This document shows positions 8,361 through 17,127 of a stretch of DNA of 64,000 nt, one piece after another. The notes under the pieces were generated by a model. It was not told the origin of the DNA. It did not search any database and saw only the letters and a program-made list of their open reading frames with translations. Origin of the DNA: VBDM01 sp041496705 (lineage in GTDB: Bacteria; Pseudomonadota; Gammaproteobacteria; Burkholderiales; SG8-39); assembly GCA_041496705.1 (NCBI GenBank), contig JBGQFD010000004.1:9877-73876 (forward strand), read 5' to 3'. The first letter of the stretch is position 1. Every line of letters starts with the position of its first letter. The translations under genes were made by a program, and so were the position numbers.

Positions 8361-10018
8361 GAAGCTCCCGCCTTCTCCTTGTTGCTCTTCGCGCTCGCGC
8401 ACGTCACCCGGTCCCGGCCGGCACGCTTGGACTCGTACAGCGCCGCGTCTGCCTGCCCGATGAGAGCTTTCGCCGTATCGCCGTGCGCAGGGTATTCGGC
8501 CACCCCGACCGAGATCGTCACCGGTCCGCCGGCAAACTGTTCCCCGCCGAGCTGCTTCCGCATGCGTTCCGCGGATTCTCGGGCGCGGTCGACCGAAGTC
8601 CCGGAAAGCATGACCAGAAACTCCTCTCCGCCATAACGCGCGGCACAATCGTAGGACCGGACGGAATCGAGCAATACCGTGCCGACGCGCGCGAGCACCT
8701 CGTCCCCGGCCAGGTGCCCGTTGCTGTCGTTGTACTTCTTGAAATGATCGACATCGAACATGAGGATCGAGAAGGGCTGGCCGGCGCGACTGGCGCGTTC
8801 CATCTCGCGCGTAAGCTGGCTCATCAAGTGCCGCCGGTTGCTCAGTCCGGTCAGGGCGTCGGTCGTCGAGAGTCGCTCGAGGTCATCGTGTTGCTTGCGC
8901 AGGCTCTCGACCATGGTATTGAATATCTGGGTCAGGTAGCCGACTTCTCCGCGCCCGCCCGCCGCCAGTCCCACCGACAGGTTGCCCTCGGATACCTGCG
9001 CCGCGGCGCTCGTCAGCCGGCCGAGGGGCCTTGCGATCAGCGCGGCGAGCCAGTAGGCGACGATGCTTGTGACCACGAGCAGCATCCCTATGACGATGAA
9101 GGCGACATTGCGCAGCCGGGTCGCCTGACTGTAGACATCGTCCGCGGGAATGTCAGCCACCGCGAGCCATGTGGTCTGCGACAGGCTTTGCGCGCTCGCA
9201 AGGAGTTCGACGCGGCCGGCCCCTCGGTGCTCGACGATCCCGCCGCCGGCCTCGCGCAATCGAACGGCGATCTCCGGCGCCAAGTCCGTCGTCTTCGCGT
9301 CGGCGGGTCCGCTGCTCGAATCGGCAATCAGCTTTCCCCGGGCGGTCGCCAGGTACACGTGCCCGCCGGCGCGCGCGCTGAAAACGCGAAGGACCTGCGC
9401 GAGCTCGGTAAAGTTCGTGCGCGCGACCAGGGCGCCGGAAATCCGGCCGTTGGCCTGGAGAACGGGCACGCCGAGAATGACGATCACCTTCTTTGCCCGC
9501 TCGTCCCAGTACGGTTCGCTGATCAGGCTCTGGGACGACTCGAAGGTCTTGCCCCACTCCTCGGGCAGACGCGTTGGACTCGCCCGGCGCGCGGTGCTGG
9601 CGACCAGTCCCCCACGGGCATCGACCAGCCGGAGTTCTTCGTAGTGGGCGAAGCGGGCGCGGACGGAGTTGAGGTACTCGACAAGCCGTCCGGGCCGGCC
9701 GCGTCGGGCCACCGTATCGGACACGACCGACGAGTTGGCGAACACGCGCAGGTCGTACAGTCGCTCCTTGAGCCACACGTCGGCCTCGCGCCCCGCCTGC
9801 GATCCCGTGGTCACCAGCTCCTGCGTGATCTTCTCCGTGAGCGCGCGGCGGCTGTGCGCGTAGGCGATGAGCGAGATGATGAGAGACGGGATGAGCGCGG
9901 CAAGGATTGCAAACGCAAGAATCTGGCTGCGAATACTATCCAGCCGAAACTGCGATAGCGCTTTCCGTATCCGCTGCCGCACGGTGGAAAGATCGTCCGG
10001 GGAATGAGTGAGGGACAT
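8357..10018 (-). CDS. Membrane diguanylate cyclase (Cache-HAMP-GGDEF)
   Basis: This 553-residue protein has a first membrane helix near residues 30-52, a periplasmic Cache-like sensor domain (with WDERAKKVIVILGVPVL), a second helix before a HAMP linker (ARPLGRLTSAAAQVSEG), and a C-terminal GGDEF domain. The signature reads GGEEF in AARYGGEEFLVML, an active variant, and RSYD lies five residues upstream as an intact inhibitory I-site. It should make cyclic di-GMP in response to an extracytoplasmic small molecule, with product feedback. No effector or phosphodiesterase is adjacent. ATG at 10018 is preferred over a GTG 12 bp upstream. Confidence 0.92.
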   Translation of the reverse strand: MSLTHSPDDLSTVRQRIRKALSQFRLDSIRSQILAFAILAALIPSLIISLIAYAHSRRALTEKITQELVTTGSQAGREADVWLKERLYDLRVFANSSVVSDTVARRGRPGRLVEYLNSVRARFAHYEELRLVDARGGLVASTARRASPTRLPEEWGKTFESSQSLISEPYWDERAKKVIVILGVPVLQANGRISGALVARTNFTELAQVLRVFSARAGGHVYLATARGKLIADSSSGPADAKTTDLAPEIAVRLREAGGGIVEHRGAGRVELLASAQSLSQTTWLAVADIPADDVYSQATRLRNVAFIVIGMLLVVTSIVAYWLAALIARPLGRLTSAAAQVSEGNLSVGLAAGGRGEVGYLTQIFNTMVESLRKQHDDLERLSTTDALTGLSNRRHLMSQLTREMERASRAGQPFSILMFDVDHFKKYNDSNGHLAGDEVLARVGTVLLDSVRSYDCAARYGGEEFLVMLSGTSVDRARESAERMRKQLGGEQFAGGPVTISVGVAEYPAHGDTAKALIGQADAALYESKRAGRDRVTCASAKSNKEKAGAS

Positions 10019-10188
10019 TCTAGCAGACACAGTCCGTGACTACCGCCCGGCAGATATCACCCTGAGAGGATCCGGCATCGGTCGTCCGCTCAGGCAAGCC
10101 AGAACGGACACCCGCACAAGCTTGGCGCGGCCCGACGGCCGGCAAATCCGCTATCATCGCCGTTGCGAAACTTCCGGGACAGCGCGCG

Positions 10189-11175
10189 TTGAAACTGAAT
10201 CTTTCCATTGCCACCACGGACTACGATCACTTCCGCGATTTCCGGCTCGGCCCGGTCCGGGCCGAGGGTATCGAACACAACTGGCTGACTCTCGGTCACC
10301 ACGAGTGCTTCGCGCGCTTCACCGCGAATCGCGAGTTCGATCTGTCGGAGCTCTCCTTCGCGAAATTCGCCACCCAGGTGACGCGCCCCGACAGCGACAT
10401 CATCGGGCTGCCCGTGATCTGCTCGAGGCTGTTCCGCTTCAGTTCGTTTTACGTCAACAAGAAGAGTGGGATCCGCACCGTGCAGGACCTGAAGGGCAGG
10501 AAGGTCGGTTCGCCGGAGTGGGCGCATTCGGCGGCCGTTTACATGCGCGGCTGGATGCACAACGACATGGGCGTCAAGCTCACCGACGTGCATTGGTTCC
10601 AGGCGGGGGCCAACGCTCCCGGCCGAGAGGAAAAGGTCGAGTTGAATCTTCCCCCGGGGCTGAAACTCACTCGCGTCGCCGACAAATCGCTTTCCGAGTT
10701 GCTCGCTGCGAACGAGATCGACTGCGCCATCATCGCGCGTCCGCCGACCTGTTTCCTCGAAGGTCACCCCGACGTCGTACGCCTCTACGCGGACTACCTC
10801 GGCATGGAAGAGGAGTACTATCAGCGCACCCGGGTCTGGCCGATCATGCACATCATCGCAATGCGCAGGCGCATTGCCGAGGAACATCCCTGGGCAGCAC
10901 GCAATCTCTACAACGCGTTTCTCGAATCGAAGCGGCGCAGCGTCGAGCGCCTGCTCGATCCCGCCGTTTCGCGCTATCCGCTTGCCTGGCTCCCGACCTA
11001 CGCGCGCCGGATGCGCGACATGTTCGGCGGCGATCCTTTCCCCTACGGGATCGAGGAAAATCGTGCGACCTGGGAGCTGATGGCGCTGTACACGTGGCAG
11101 CAGGGCATCGCCCACCGCCAGTTCAAGCCCGAGGAGATTTTTCCCAAGGGCGTGATGACCAAGGTGATCATTTGA
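10189..11175 (+). CDS. 4,5-dihydroxyphthalate decarboxylase-like protein (periplasmic-binding fold)
   Basis: From a TTG start, the 328-residue product MKLNLSIATTDYDHFRDFR is collinear with the protein at 3289 (AEGIEHNWLT, LSELSFAKFA, PFPYGIEENRATWELM near the C-terminus). It lacks a signal peptide and has no transporter partner. It heads an apparent operon with two class II aldolase-family genes (gaps 19 and 32 bp), which would fit a decarboxylation or C-C cleavage sequence on a hydroxylated acid. A TATCAT element at 10152-10157 could be its -10 box. The same family is often labelled as an ABC substrate-binding protein, so the enzymatic role is an inference. Confidence 0.78.
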   Translation: MKLNLSIATTDYDHFRDFRLGPVRAEGIEHNWLTLGHHECFARFTANREFDLSELSFAKFATQVTRPDSDIIGLPVICSRLFRFSSFYVNKKSGIRTVQDLKGRKVGSPEWAHSAAVYMRGWMHNDMGVKLTDVHWFQAGANAPGREEKVELNLPPGLKLTRVADKSLSELLAANEIDCAIIARPPTCFLEGHPDVVRLYADYLGMEEEYYQRTRVWPIMHIIAMRRRIAEEHPWAARNLYNAFLESKRRSVERLLDPAVSRYPLAWLPTYARRMRDMFGGDPFPYGIEENRATWELMALYTWQQGIAHRQFKPEEIFPKGVMTKVII

Positions 11176-11194
11176 GATCTGGAACGGAGAAGAC

Positions 11195-11944
11195 ATGAAC
11201 GGCAACACTCCGAAGTCTGGCGGCCCGGTCGCGGCCGAGCGTCTCGCCGACCTGGCCGCCGCAAGCCGCATCCTCGTGGCCCAGGGCGTGGTCGACGGTT
11301 TCGGCCATGCTTCGCTCCGCCACCCGACGGCGCCGGATCGCTACCTGATGGCCAGAGCGATCGCCCCAGCCCTGGTGACGCCCGGTGATATCATCGAGTA
11401 CGATCTGGACAGCAATCCCTGCAACGCGAACGGCCGCGGCAGTTTCCTCGAGCGCTTCATCCACGGCGAAATCTACAAAGCCCGGCCCGATGTGATGTCG
11501 GTGGTGCACAGCCATTCGTCCTCGGTGATCCCCTTCGGGTTGGTGAGCGCGCCGATGCGGGCGATGTTCCACAACGCCGCCTTCCTCGCGGCTGGCGTGC
11601 CGGTGTTCGACATCCGGGAGAGATTCGGCGCTACCGATCTCCTGGTCGGCAACGGGGCGAAGGGCGTCGCGCTCGCCAAGGTCATGGGCAGGAAAGACGT
11701 CGTGCTGATGCGCGCGCACGGCAGCGTCGCGTGCGGGCCGACGCTACAGACCGCTGTGTTCCGCGCGGTTTATACTGAGGTGAATGCGCGCGTCCAGCAT
11801 TGGACGGCGGCGCTCGCCGGCGGGGCGCCCATCGCGGCGCTGGATGCCGAGGAAGGGCAGCTCGCCGACGTGATCAACCAGACCGCCGGCATGCGCGCCT
11901 GGGACCTGTGGCGCAGCCAGGTGCACAACCAGGCCGGCTGGTAG
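11195..11944 (+). CDS. Class II aldolase/adducin-family protein (first copy)
   Basis: This 249-residue protein has the class II aldolase fold: GFGHASLRHP near the N-terminus, zinc-ligand histidines in VVHSHSSSVIPFG, and LMRAHGSVACG carrying the third His. Family members are fuculose/ribulose-phosphate aldolases or decarboxylases; several act on hydroxylated carboxylates in aromatic pathways. The start ATG has a GGAG box. It lies between the decarboxylase-like gene and a second aldolase-family gene on the same strand, and the two aldolases may form one hetero-oligomer or act in sequence. Confidence 0.85.
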   Translation: MNGNTPKSGGPVAAERLADLAAASRILVAQGVVDGFGHASLRHPTAPDRYLMARAIAPALVTPGDIIEYDLDSNPCNANGRGSFLERFIHGEIYKARPDVMSVVHSHSSSVIPFGLVSAPMRAMFHNAAFLAAGVPVFDIRERFGATDLLVGNGAKGVALAKVMGRKDVVLMRAHGSVACGPTLQTAVFRAVYTEVNARVQHWTAALAGGAPIAALDAEEGQLADVINQTAGMRAWDLWRSQVHNQAGW

Positions 11945-11976
11945 CCGTTCGCGGAAAACGAGAGGAGGACGAAGCC

Positions 11977-12684
11977 ATGACAGAGGCCGCACTGAAGCAG
12001 CGCGAGGAGGTCATGTCCCTTGCCGAGCAGAAGCAGCAACTGGTCGACTGCATCCGAATGCTGGAGCGCTCGGACATCATCGACTACAACGGCCACGCCA
12101 GCATCCGCACCGGCGAGAATCGCGTGCTGATCAACATCGGGTCGTGCCAGCGCAGCCAGCTCAAAGTCGACGACATCTGCACGATAGATTTCGACGGCAA
12201 CGTCGTCGAGGGCAAGGGCAAACCGCCGCTGGAATTCCACCTGCACATCGGCGTCTACAAGGCGCGGGCCGACGTGAAAGCGGTCGTGCACGCGCATCCG
12301 AAGTGGTCGACCTTCCTCACCATGGTGGGCGCGAGCTACCAGCCGGTATACGCGCAGGGGTCGCTCGTCTATCCGATGCCGGTGCTCGACTCGCCGAACT
12401 CGATCAACAATCCGGCAATGGCGGAGCGCCTCGCGAACACGCTCGGCGACCGGCCCGCGGCGATGATGAAATCGCACGGCGCGGTCACCGTCGGCAAGGA
12501 CATCATGGAAGCCTTCGTGCTCGCCAACTATCTCGAGGAAAACGCCTACCGGCAGTACATGGCGATGCAGATCGGCAAGCCGTATTCGTTCAACGAGAAA
12601 GAACTGGCGCTGTGCCGCGAGAAGCTGTGGAACGCGGCGCTGTTCAAGCGCACCTGGGATCATTTCCGCGCAAAGCTGGGCTGA
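11977..12684 (+). CDS. Class II aldolase/adducin-family protein (second copy)
   Basis: ATG at 11977 with a strong GAGGAGG site gives 235 residues. Zinc-binding motifs are VVHAHPKWSTF and MKSHGAVTVG; the N-terminus has YNGHASIRTGENRVLIN. It is only distantly like the preceding copy, so it is an older paralogue rather than a recent duplication. Domain architecture predicts a metal-dependent aldolase or decarboxylase. It ends the three-gene operon that begins at 10189. The substrate is not predictable from sequence. Confidence 0.85.
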   Translation: MTEAALKQREEVMSLAEQKQQLVDCIRMLERSDIIDYNGHASIRTGENRVLINIGSCQRSQLKVDDICTIDFDGNVVEGKGKPPLEFHLHIGVYKARADVKAVVHAHPKWSTFLTMVGASYQPVYAQGSLVYPMPVLDSPNSINNPAMAERLANTLGDRPAAMMKSHGAVTVGKDIMEAFVLANYLEENAYRQYMAMQIGKPYSFNEKELALCREKLWNAALFKRTWDHFRAKLG

Positions 12685-12866
12685 GCGCGGCTCTGAATCG
12701 CTCGCACTGAAACCTCTAGGTCGACGAGGCATCGCGAGCAGGCGGTTAGAGCGTAAGCCCCCGCGCGGCCCTTCCGCCTTTTCCCAAGCCCGGTGTGCAT
12801 ATGCCACAACGAGGCGGTGGCGGGCTTCACAGCCCTTGTCCCTCCGGAAACCTAAGCTGGTTACCG

Positions 12867-12884
12867 TGCAAACGAAGGTTTGCA
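12867..12884 (+). other. Perfect 7-bp hairpin in the 251-bp gap before a small gene
   Basis: TGCAAAC and GTTTGCA flank a GAAG loop. No run of T follows, so it is not a classic intrinsic terminator; it could be part of the leader of the small gene at 12936. The rest of the 12685-12935 gap shows no coding frame that I can support. Confidence 0.35.
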
Positions 12885-12935
12885 TGGCCCGGCACAAAAC
12901 CGGAAACGAGATGAGACAAGGAAGGAGCAGAAGCC

Positions 12936-13133
12936 ATGGGCAGCCACGCGAACCCGCACTCCAGCATGGAGCAGCGCATCGACGACATCCGCCTGAGTGA
13001 AAGCGACCGGCGGCTCGCCAACGAGCACATGCACGAAGCCGACGTCGTCGCGGACCTCATCTGCCGCGCCGTCGAGAACCTCCACTCGGTGGGAGAGCTC
13101 CTCGGCGGGGTATTCGCGAATCGCGGCAGATAG
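12936..13133 (+). CDS. Small hypothetical protein (65 residues)
   Basis: An ATG preceded by AAGGAAGGAG opens a 65-codon frame rich in Glu, Asp, Arg and His (RIDDIRLSESDRRLANEHM) with a predicted amphipathic helix (DLICRAVENLHSVGELLG) in the C-terminal half. There is no signal peptide, Cys motif or known domain. The strong ribosome-binding site and long structured leader argue for a real gene. It converges with the cyclase gene, stops 8 bp apart. Confidence 0.5.
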   Translation: MGSHANPHSSMEQRIDDIRLSESDRRLANEHMHEADVVADLICRAVENLHSVGELLGGVFANRGR

Positions 13134-13141
13134 GTTGCGAA

Positions 13142-14044
13142 TCAGCCCAGAGTCTCGACCTCGAACGCCGCCACTTCGGTCGGATCGGCGGCGTAGGGAT
13201 GCCCGAAGCTGATCGATCCGTGGCCGTGCAGCACGACCTCCTCGCGCTTTAAGGCCATTTCGGACACGCCGTGAAACGTGACGAAAGTACCGTTGGAGCT
13301 GACGTCGACCAAAACGAATTTGTTGCGGCGGCGTTCAATCCGCGCGTGCTCGCGAGACGCCTTGCGGTCCGCTATCACGATGTCGCTCGAACTCTCCCGG
13401 CCAAAGCTTACGAGTTCGCGGTCCGGGCCTACGATCGTTTCCTTCCCGCCGTGCTTCAGGCGCAGCTGCACCCGGAGTTGTTGTGGCGGGCTGAACGACC
13501 GGTTCGTCATGTAGGTCAATTCCTCGCTCTCCCGCCATAAGACCTCGTAGACGTCGACTTCCTGCTCCCGCCCCTTGACGTGGAGCTTGTCAAGGGCACG
13601 GGTCTGCCCCTTCATCGGCCCGGGCAATGCTTCCACGCAATCACCGGCAGCAATGATCTGCGAAGGCTTGGCCAGCTTTACCATTCGAGCCGCCACGTTG
13701 ACGCAGTCGCCGAATATGTCCTGTCCTTCCTCCAGTACGGGACCGAATTGCAGCCCGACGTGGATCTGAAGGTGCTGGCCGGATATCGGTTCCTGCATCT
13801 CGACCCGTGACTGCATCTCTGTGGCGGCCTTCGTCGCCGCCGAGGCGGTCGGAAATACGCACATGACCTCATCGCCGATTGTCTGGACCACCCGCCCGCC
13901 GCAGCCGAGCACCGATTCGCGCATGATATTGAGGCACCGTGCGACGCACTCGAGCGCCCGTGCGTTGCCGAGCTTCTCGTACAGGCGCGTGCTTCCAGTG
14001 ATGTCGGCGAACAGAACGGCGAGATTTGGGGGCTTGTTTTCCAT
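13142..14044 (-). CDS. Class III nucleotidyl cyclase fused to an FHA domain
   Basis: The 300-residue protein starts with a class III cyclase catalytic domain (FADITGSTRLYEKLG with a metal Asp, GDEVMCVF with the second, FGDCVNVAARM) spanning about residues 5-165. It continues into a forkhead-associated domain (about 205-290: FGRESSSDIVI, SREHARI, VDVSSNGTFV). FHA domains bind phosphothreonine, so cAMP/cGMP synthesis may be tethered or regulated by a Ser/Thr kinase partner, which is not in the window. There is no membrane segment. It lies 20 bp downstream of aroE on the same strand. Confidence 0.9.
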   Translation of the reverse strand: MENKPPNLAVLFADITGSTRLYEKLGNARALECVARCLNIMRESVLGCGGRVVQTIGDEVMCVFPTASAATKAATEMQSRVEMQEPISGQHLQIHVGLQFGPVLEEGQDIFGDCVNVAARMVKLAKPSQIIAAGDCVEALPGPMKGQTRALDKLHVKGREQEVDVYEVLWRESEELTYMTNRSFSPPQQLRVQLRLKHGGKETIVGPDRELVSFGRESSSDIVIADRKASREHARIERRRNKFVLVDVSSNGTFVTFHGVSEMALKREEVVLHGHGSISFGHPYAADPTEVAAFEVETLG

Positions 14045-14063
14045 TGGACAGGTACTTGCGCGC

Positions 14064-14906
14064 TTATATAGTCCTCTCGACCATTGCCTTCAACTCCGCC
14101 GTCACCTCCGGCTCGATGCCGAACCACGCCTTCCACGCTGGCCGACCCTGGTGCAGCAGCATGCCCAGACCGTTGACGGTCGGATTCCCGCGGCTGCGCG
14201 CCGCGGCGAGGAACGGCGTCTCCAGCGGTATGTAGATGATGTCGGCGGCGAGCGCCGTCTTCGGCAGCTCGTCCAGATTGAGGTCGAGCGCGGGCTGGCC
14301 GACCATGCCGCAGCTCGTGGTGTTGACGACCATCGCGGCGCCCTCGAGCGCGGCGTGGCGTTGTTCCCACGGCAACGCCCGGATCGGGTCGCCGAATGCA
14401 TCGGCGATGCCCTTGGCGCGGGCGAAGCTGCGGTTGACGAGGCGAATCTCCCTGGCACCCTCCTGCGCGAGGCCGTAGCACACCGCGCGCGAGCCGCCGC
14501 CCGCCCCGATCACCGCGACCGGGCCGGCGTCGGCGCGCCAGCCGGGTTGCGATTGCCTCAAGTTGTGGATGAAGCCGTAGCAGTCGTTGTTGGTGCCGGC
14601 GAGCGAGCCGTCGGGCCCGACCACCACGCAGCTGATCGCGCCGATGGCTTTCGCCAGCTCATCCACCTCGTCGACGACCTTCATCGCTTGCTGCTTGTGC
14701 GGGATCGTCAGGTTGCAGCCGGAGAATCCCAGCGGGTGCAGCGCGCGCAAACCGCTCGCGAGGCCCTCGGGCCGGATGGCGAGCGGCACGTAGGTTCCGG
14801 CCAGGCCGTGCTGCTTGAACCAGTAATTATGCAGCAGCGGCGAGCGTGAATGCATCACCGGCCAACCCATGACGCCGGCGAGCAGGAAACGATCGGGGTG
14901 CGACAT
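14064..14906 (-). CDS. Shikimate dehydrogenase family protein (AroE homologue)
   Basis: ATG at 14906 gives 280 residues with the shikimate-binding SRSPLLHN, the catalytic Lys in NLTIPHKQQ, Asp in NNDCYGF, the NADP-binding GAGGGSRAVCYGL and the terminal NGLGMLLHQG. The usual NATPLGM motif reads NTTSCGM. This and the catabolic setting suggest either housekeeping AroE or a paralogue acting on quinate or a related hydroxy-acid. The fold assignment is firm; the substrate is less so. The neighbouring cyclase gene follows by 20 bp. Confidence 0.88.
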   Translation of the reverse strand: MSHPDRFLLAGVMGWPVMHSRSPLLHNYWFKQHGLAGTYVPLAIRPEGLASGLRALHPLGFSGCNLTIPHKQQAMKVVDEVDELAKAIGAISCVVVGPDGSLAGTNNDCYGFIHNLRQSQPGWRADAGPVAVIGAGGGSRAVCYGLAQEGAREIRLVNRSFARAKGIADAFGDPIRALPWEQRHAALEGAAMVVNTTSCGMVGQPALDLNLDELPKTALAADIIYIPLETPFLAAARSRGNPTVNGLGMLLHQGRPAWKAWFGIEPEVTAELKAMVERTI

Positions 14907-14984
14907 GCGAAGCCTTGTCTCCGGAAAAACCGCCGAGTATTTTCTCACGCCTACGGGCTGCGGGGCTTCTGCTACGCTCCAGGC

Positions 14985-15281
14985 ATGTTGCGTCCCTTGG
15001 AAAGAAGCCCCGAACGTGTCGAGGCCGTCGAGAGCCTGACGCGCTGGACCCGCGACAGGTTCAAGCTCGAAGGCGATGCATCGATCTCGGTAGCGGAGAT
15101 CGCCTGTCCGCTGCCGGGCTGTCCGCCGCTGGAGACCGTCGTGACGTTCTGGATCGGGGAACGGCGCCACCAGTTCAGGGTGTTCAAGCCGGTGGAAGGG
15201 GTAGCGATCGAAGACCTTCCCTACGCTTGGCTCAGGGAAGCGCTCGCGGTCGACGAGGGGCTCGACTACGACTGCTGCTGA
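14985..15281 (+). CDS. Conserved small protein of unknown function
   Basis: The ATG at 14985 gives 98 residues. The central segment VAEIACPLPGCPPLETVVTF, followed by RRHQFRVFKP, is a pattern I recognise from uncharacterised proteobacterial proteins; two Cys residues in ACPLPGC and the terminal CC could bind a metal or form disulfides. There is no signal peptide. It is divergent from aroE with only 78 bp between starts, so they may share a control region. No function is proposed. Confidence 0.6.
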   Translation: MLRPLERSPERVEAVESLTRWTRDRFKLEGDASISVAEIACPLPGCPPLETVVTFWIGERRHQFRVFKPVEGVAIEDLPYAWLREALAVDEGLDYDCC

Positions 15282-15367
15282 TACGCGGGCCCCTTGACGG
15301 CCGGGACCCCCGTGATTCAATCTGTGCTCCGGGAGACCGACATCATCAAAACAAGGAGGAGATCATC

Positions 15368-15982
15368 ATGAAACGCCTGTCCGTCATCATTGCGGGACTG
15401 CTGGTCATCGGGTTGAGCGTCGTGGGTTGTTCGTACATGCCATGGTCCGACGCGGGCTGGACCACGCTCATCGACGGGACCGCCGGCATGGACAACTTCA
15501 ACCCCATCGGCGACGCCAACTGGAGAGGAGAGGACGGTGCCATCGTGGCCGACAAGGGCAAGGGCGGGTATCTCGTGTCGAAGAACTCCTACAAGGACTT
15601 TCAGATCAGGGCCGAGTTCTGGGCGGATACCACCACGAACAGCGGCGTCTTCATCCGTTGCATCGATCCCAGCAAGGTCACCGCCACCAATGCCTACGAG
15701 GTGAACATCTACGACCAGCGCCCGGATCCGTCCTACGGCACTGGAGGGATCGTCAATGTGGCCAAGGTTTCGTCCGTGCTCAAAGCCGGCGGTAAATGGA
15801 ATACGTATGAGATTACGGCCAAGGGCTCGCAGCTGACCGTCGTGCTGAACGGCGTCCAGACCGCGAACGTCCAGAACAGCCAGTTCGCGCAGGGACGGGT
15901 GGCACTCCAGTATGGCCTCGGCCCCAAAAACGCCCCCGGCGGCGTCATCAAGTGGCGCAAGGTGCAGATCAGGGAGTTGTAG
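15368..15982 (+). CDS. Lipoprotein with DUF1080 / 3-keto-disaccharide hydrolase-type domain
   Basis: The 204-residue product begins with a lipoprotein signal (LLVIGLSVVGCS, lipobox VVGC) and continues with a concanavalin-like beta-sandwich typical of DUF1080: LIDGTAGMDNFNP, FQIRAEFW, NSGVFIRC and QLTVVLNGV. DUF1080 domains occur in 3-keto-glycoside hydrolases and other surface carbohydrate-binding proteins. AAGGAGGAG precedes the ATG. It stands alone between a small gene and a GC-rich hairpin terminator. Confidence 0.85.
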   Translation: MKRLSVIIAGLLVIGLSVVGCSYMPWSDAGWTTLIDGTAGMDNFNPIGDANWRGEDGAIVADKGKGGYLVSKNSYKDFQIRAEFWADTTTNSGVFIRCIDPSKVTATNAYEVNIYDQRPDPSYGTGGIVNVAKVSSVLKAGGKWNTYEITAKGSQLTVVLNGVQTANVQNSQFAQGRVALQYGLGPKNAPGGVIKWRKVQIREL

Positions 15983-16022
15983 TCCCGCTGAACGGCGCAT
16001 TCCGCACATCCGCAGCGACGGC

Positions 16023-16052
16023 CCGGGGCCTCCGGCATTTCGGAGGCCCCGG
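16023..16052 (+). terminator. Strong 12-bp GC hairpin after the DUF1080 gene
   Basis: CCGGGGCCTCCG and its exact complement flank a six-base loop (GCATTT). There is no T-tract after the stem, so termination would rely on the hairpin or on Rho. It sits 41 bp after the stop at 15982 and before the gene at 16104. Confidence 0.55.
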
Positions 16053-16103
16053 CGATTGTCCGCGGCAACTCCGAACACCAGCCACCGGGAGCTGAACATC
16101 CTC

Positions 16104-17051
16104 ATGGCAGAGCCCAAGCTGAAAACCGTCACCCGCACGCAGGGCAACAACCAGGCGCTGAAGGACGGCAGCGTCAAGCCGCGCGGCTTCGTGTTCGACT
16201 TCGAGGAGGTGAACCCGCTGATCGATGCGTTTCGCCGCATGGTGCGGGGCCTGGAGTTCGACGTCTGCGAAATGGCGCTCACCACCTACATCTGCGCTCG
16301 CGCCCACGGCAAGCGCATGACCGCGCTACCCATTTTTCTGGTACGCGCGTTTCACCACGGCGCCGTCCTGATCAATACGAAAGCCGGCATCAGGAGCCCC
16401 AAGGACCTGGAAGAAAAGAAAGTCGGCGTCAATCGTGGGTACACCGTCACCACCGGCCTGTGGGCGCGCAGCGTATTGCAGCACCAGTACGGCGTGGACT
16501 TGAAGAAAATCACCTGGGTACTCTCGGGCGACGAGCACGTGGCCGAGTACCGGCCGCCCTCGAACGTCGTGCCCGTCGAGAAAGGCAAGAAGATGGCGGA
16601 CCTGCTGGCGTCGGGCGAGTTGGTCGCCGCCATCGGTATCGAGATGGAGCACCCGGACGTTAAGCCGCTCATTGCCAATGCCAAGGAGGCGGGATTCGAG
16701 GCCCTGCACCGGCTCGGCCACTACCCGATCAATCACACGGTGGTGGTGAAAGACGATCTGCTCGCCGAGCGTCCGGGCCTGGCGCCGGACATCTTCAACG
16801 CCTTCGCCGAGGCGAAGCGTCTCTACCTCGAGCGGCTCAAGGCCGGCACGATCGCGAATCCGACGCCGGTCGACGAGGTGCACCGCCGGGTGATGGAGAT
16901 CACGGGCAAGGACCCCTTGCCCTACGGTATCGCGCCCAACCGCAAGACCCTCGACGAGGTCATCGAGTCCGCGCTCGAGCAGGCGATCATCACGCACCCG
17001 GTCGCGGTGGAGGATCTCTTCGCGCGAAACACGCGCGGCCTGGTCGGGTGA
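16104..17051 (+). CDS. Pht5/NMT1-like periplasmic-binding-fold protein
   Basis: This 315-residue protein carries family marks seen in the copies at 3289 and 10189: RRMVRGLEFDVCEMALTTY, AGIRSPKDLEEKKVGVNRG, LPYGIAPNRKTLDEV. The N-terminus (MAEPKLKTVTRTQGNNQALK) is hydrophilic with no export signal. It lies upstream of the tandem pair at 17128 and 18055 on the same strand. Like its relatives it could be a decarboxylase-type enzyme or an unexported binding protein; absence of a permease and of a signal favours the former. Confidence 0.75.
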   Translation: MAEPKLKTVTRTQGNNQALKDGSVKPRGFVFDFEEVNPLIDAFRRMVRGLEFDVCEMALTTYICARAHGKRMTALPIFLVRAFHHGAVLINTKAGIRSPKDLEEKKVGVNRGYTVTTGLWARSVLQHQYGVDLKKITWVLSGDEHVAEYRPPSNVVPVEKGKKMADLLASGELVAAIGIEMEHPDVKPLIANAKEAGFEALHRLGHYPINHTVVVKDDLLAERPGLAPDIFNAFAEAKRLYLERLKAGTIANPTPVDEVHRRVMEITGKDPLPYGIAPNRKTLDEVIESALEQAIITHPVAVEDLFARNTRGLVG

Positions 17052-17127
17052 CAGGCCCGCCGTTGACAGCCCGGCAAGGGAAGCGGAACATCGCCGGCGA
17101 TTCGCACCGCATCCAGGAGGAAGCATC

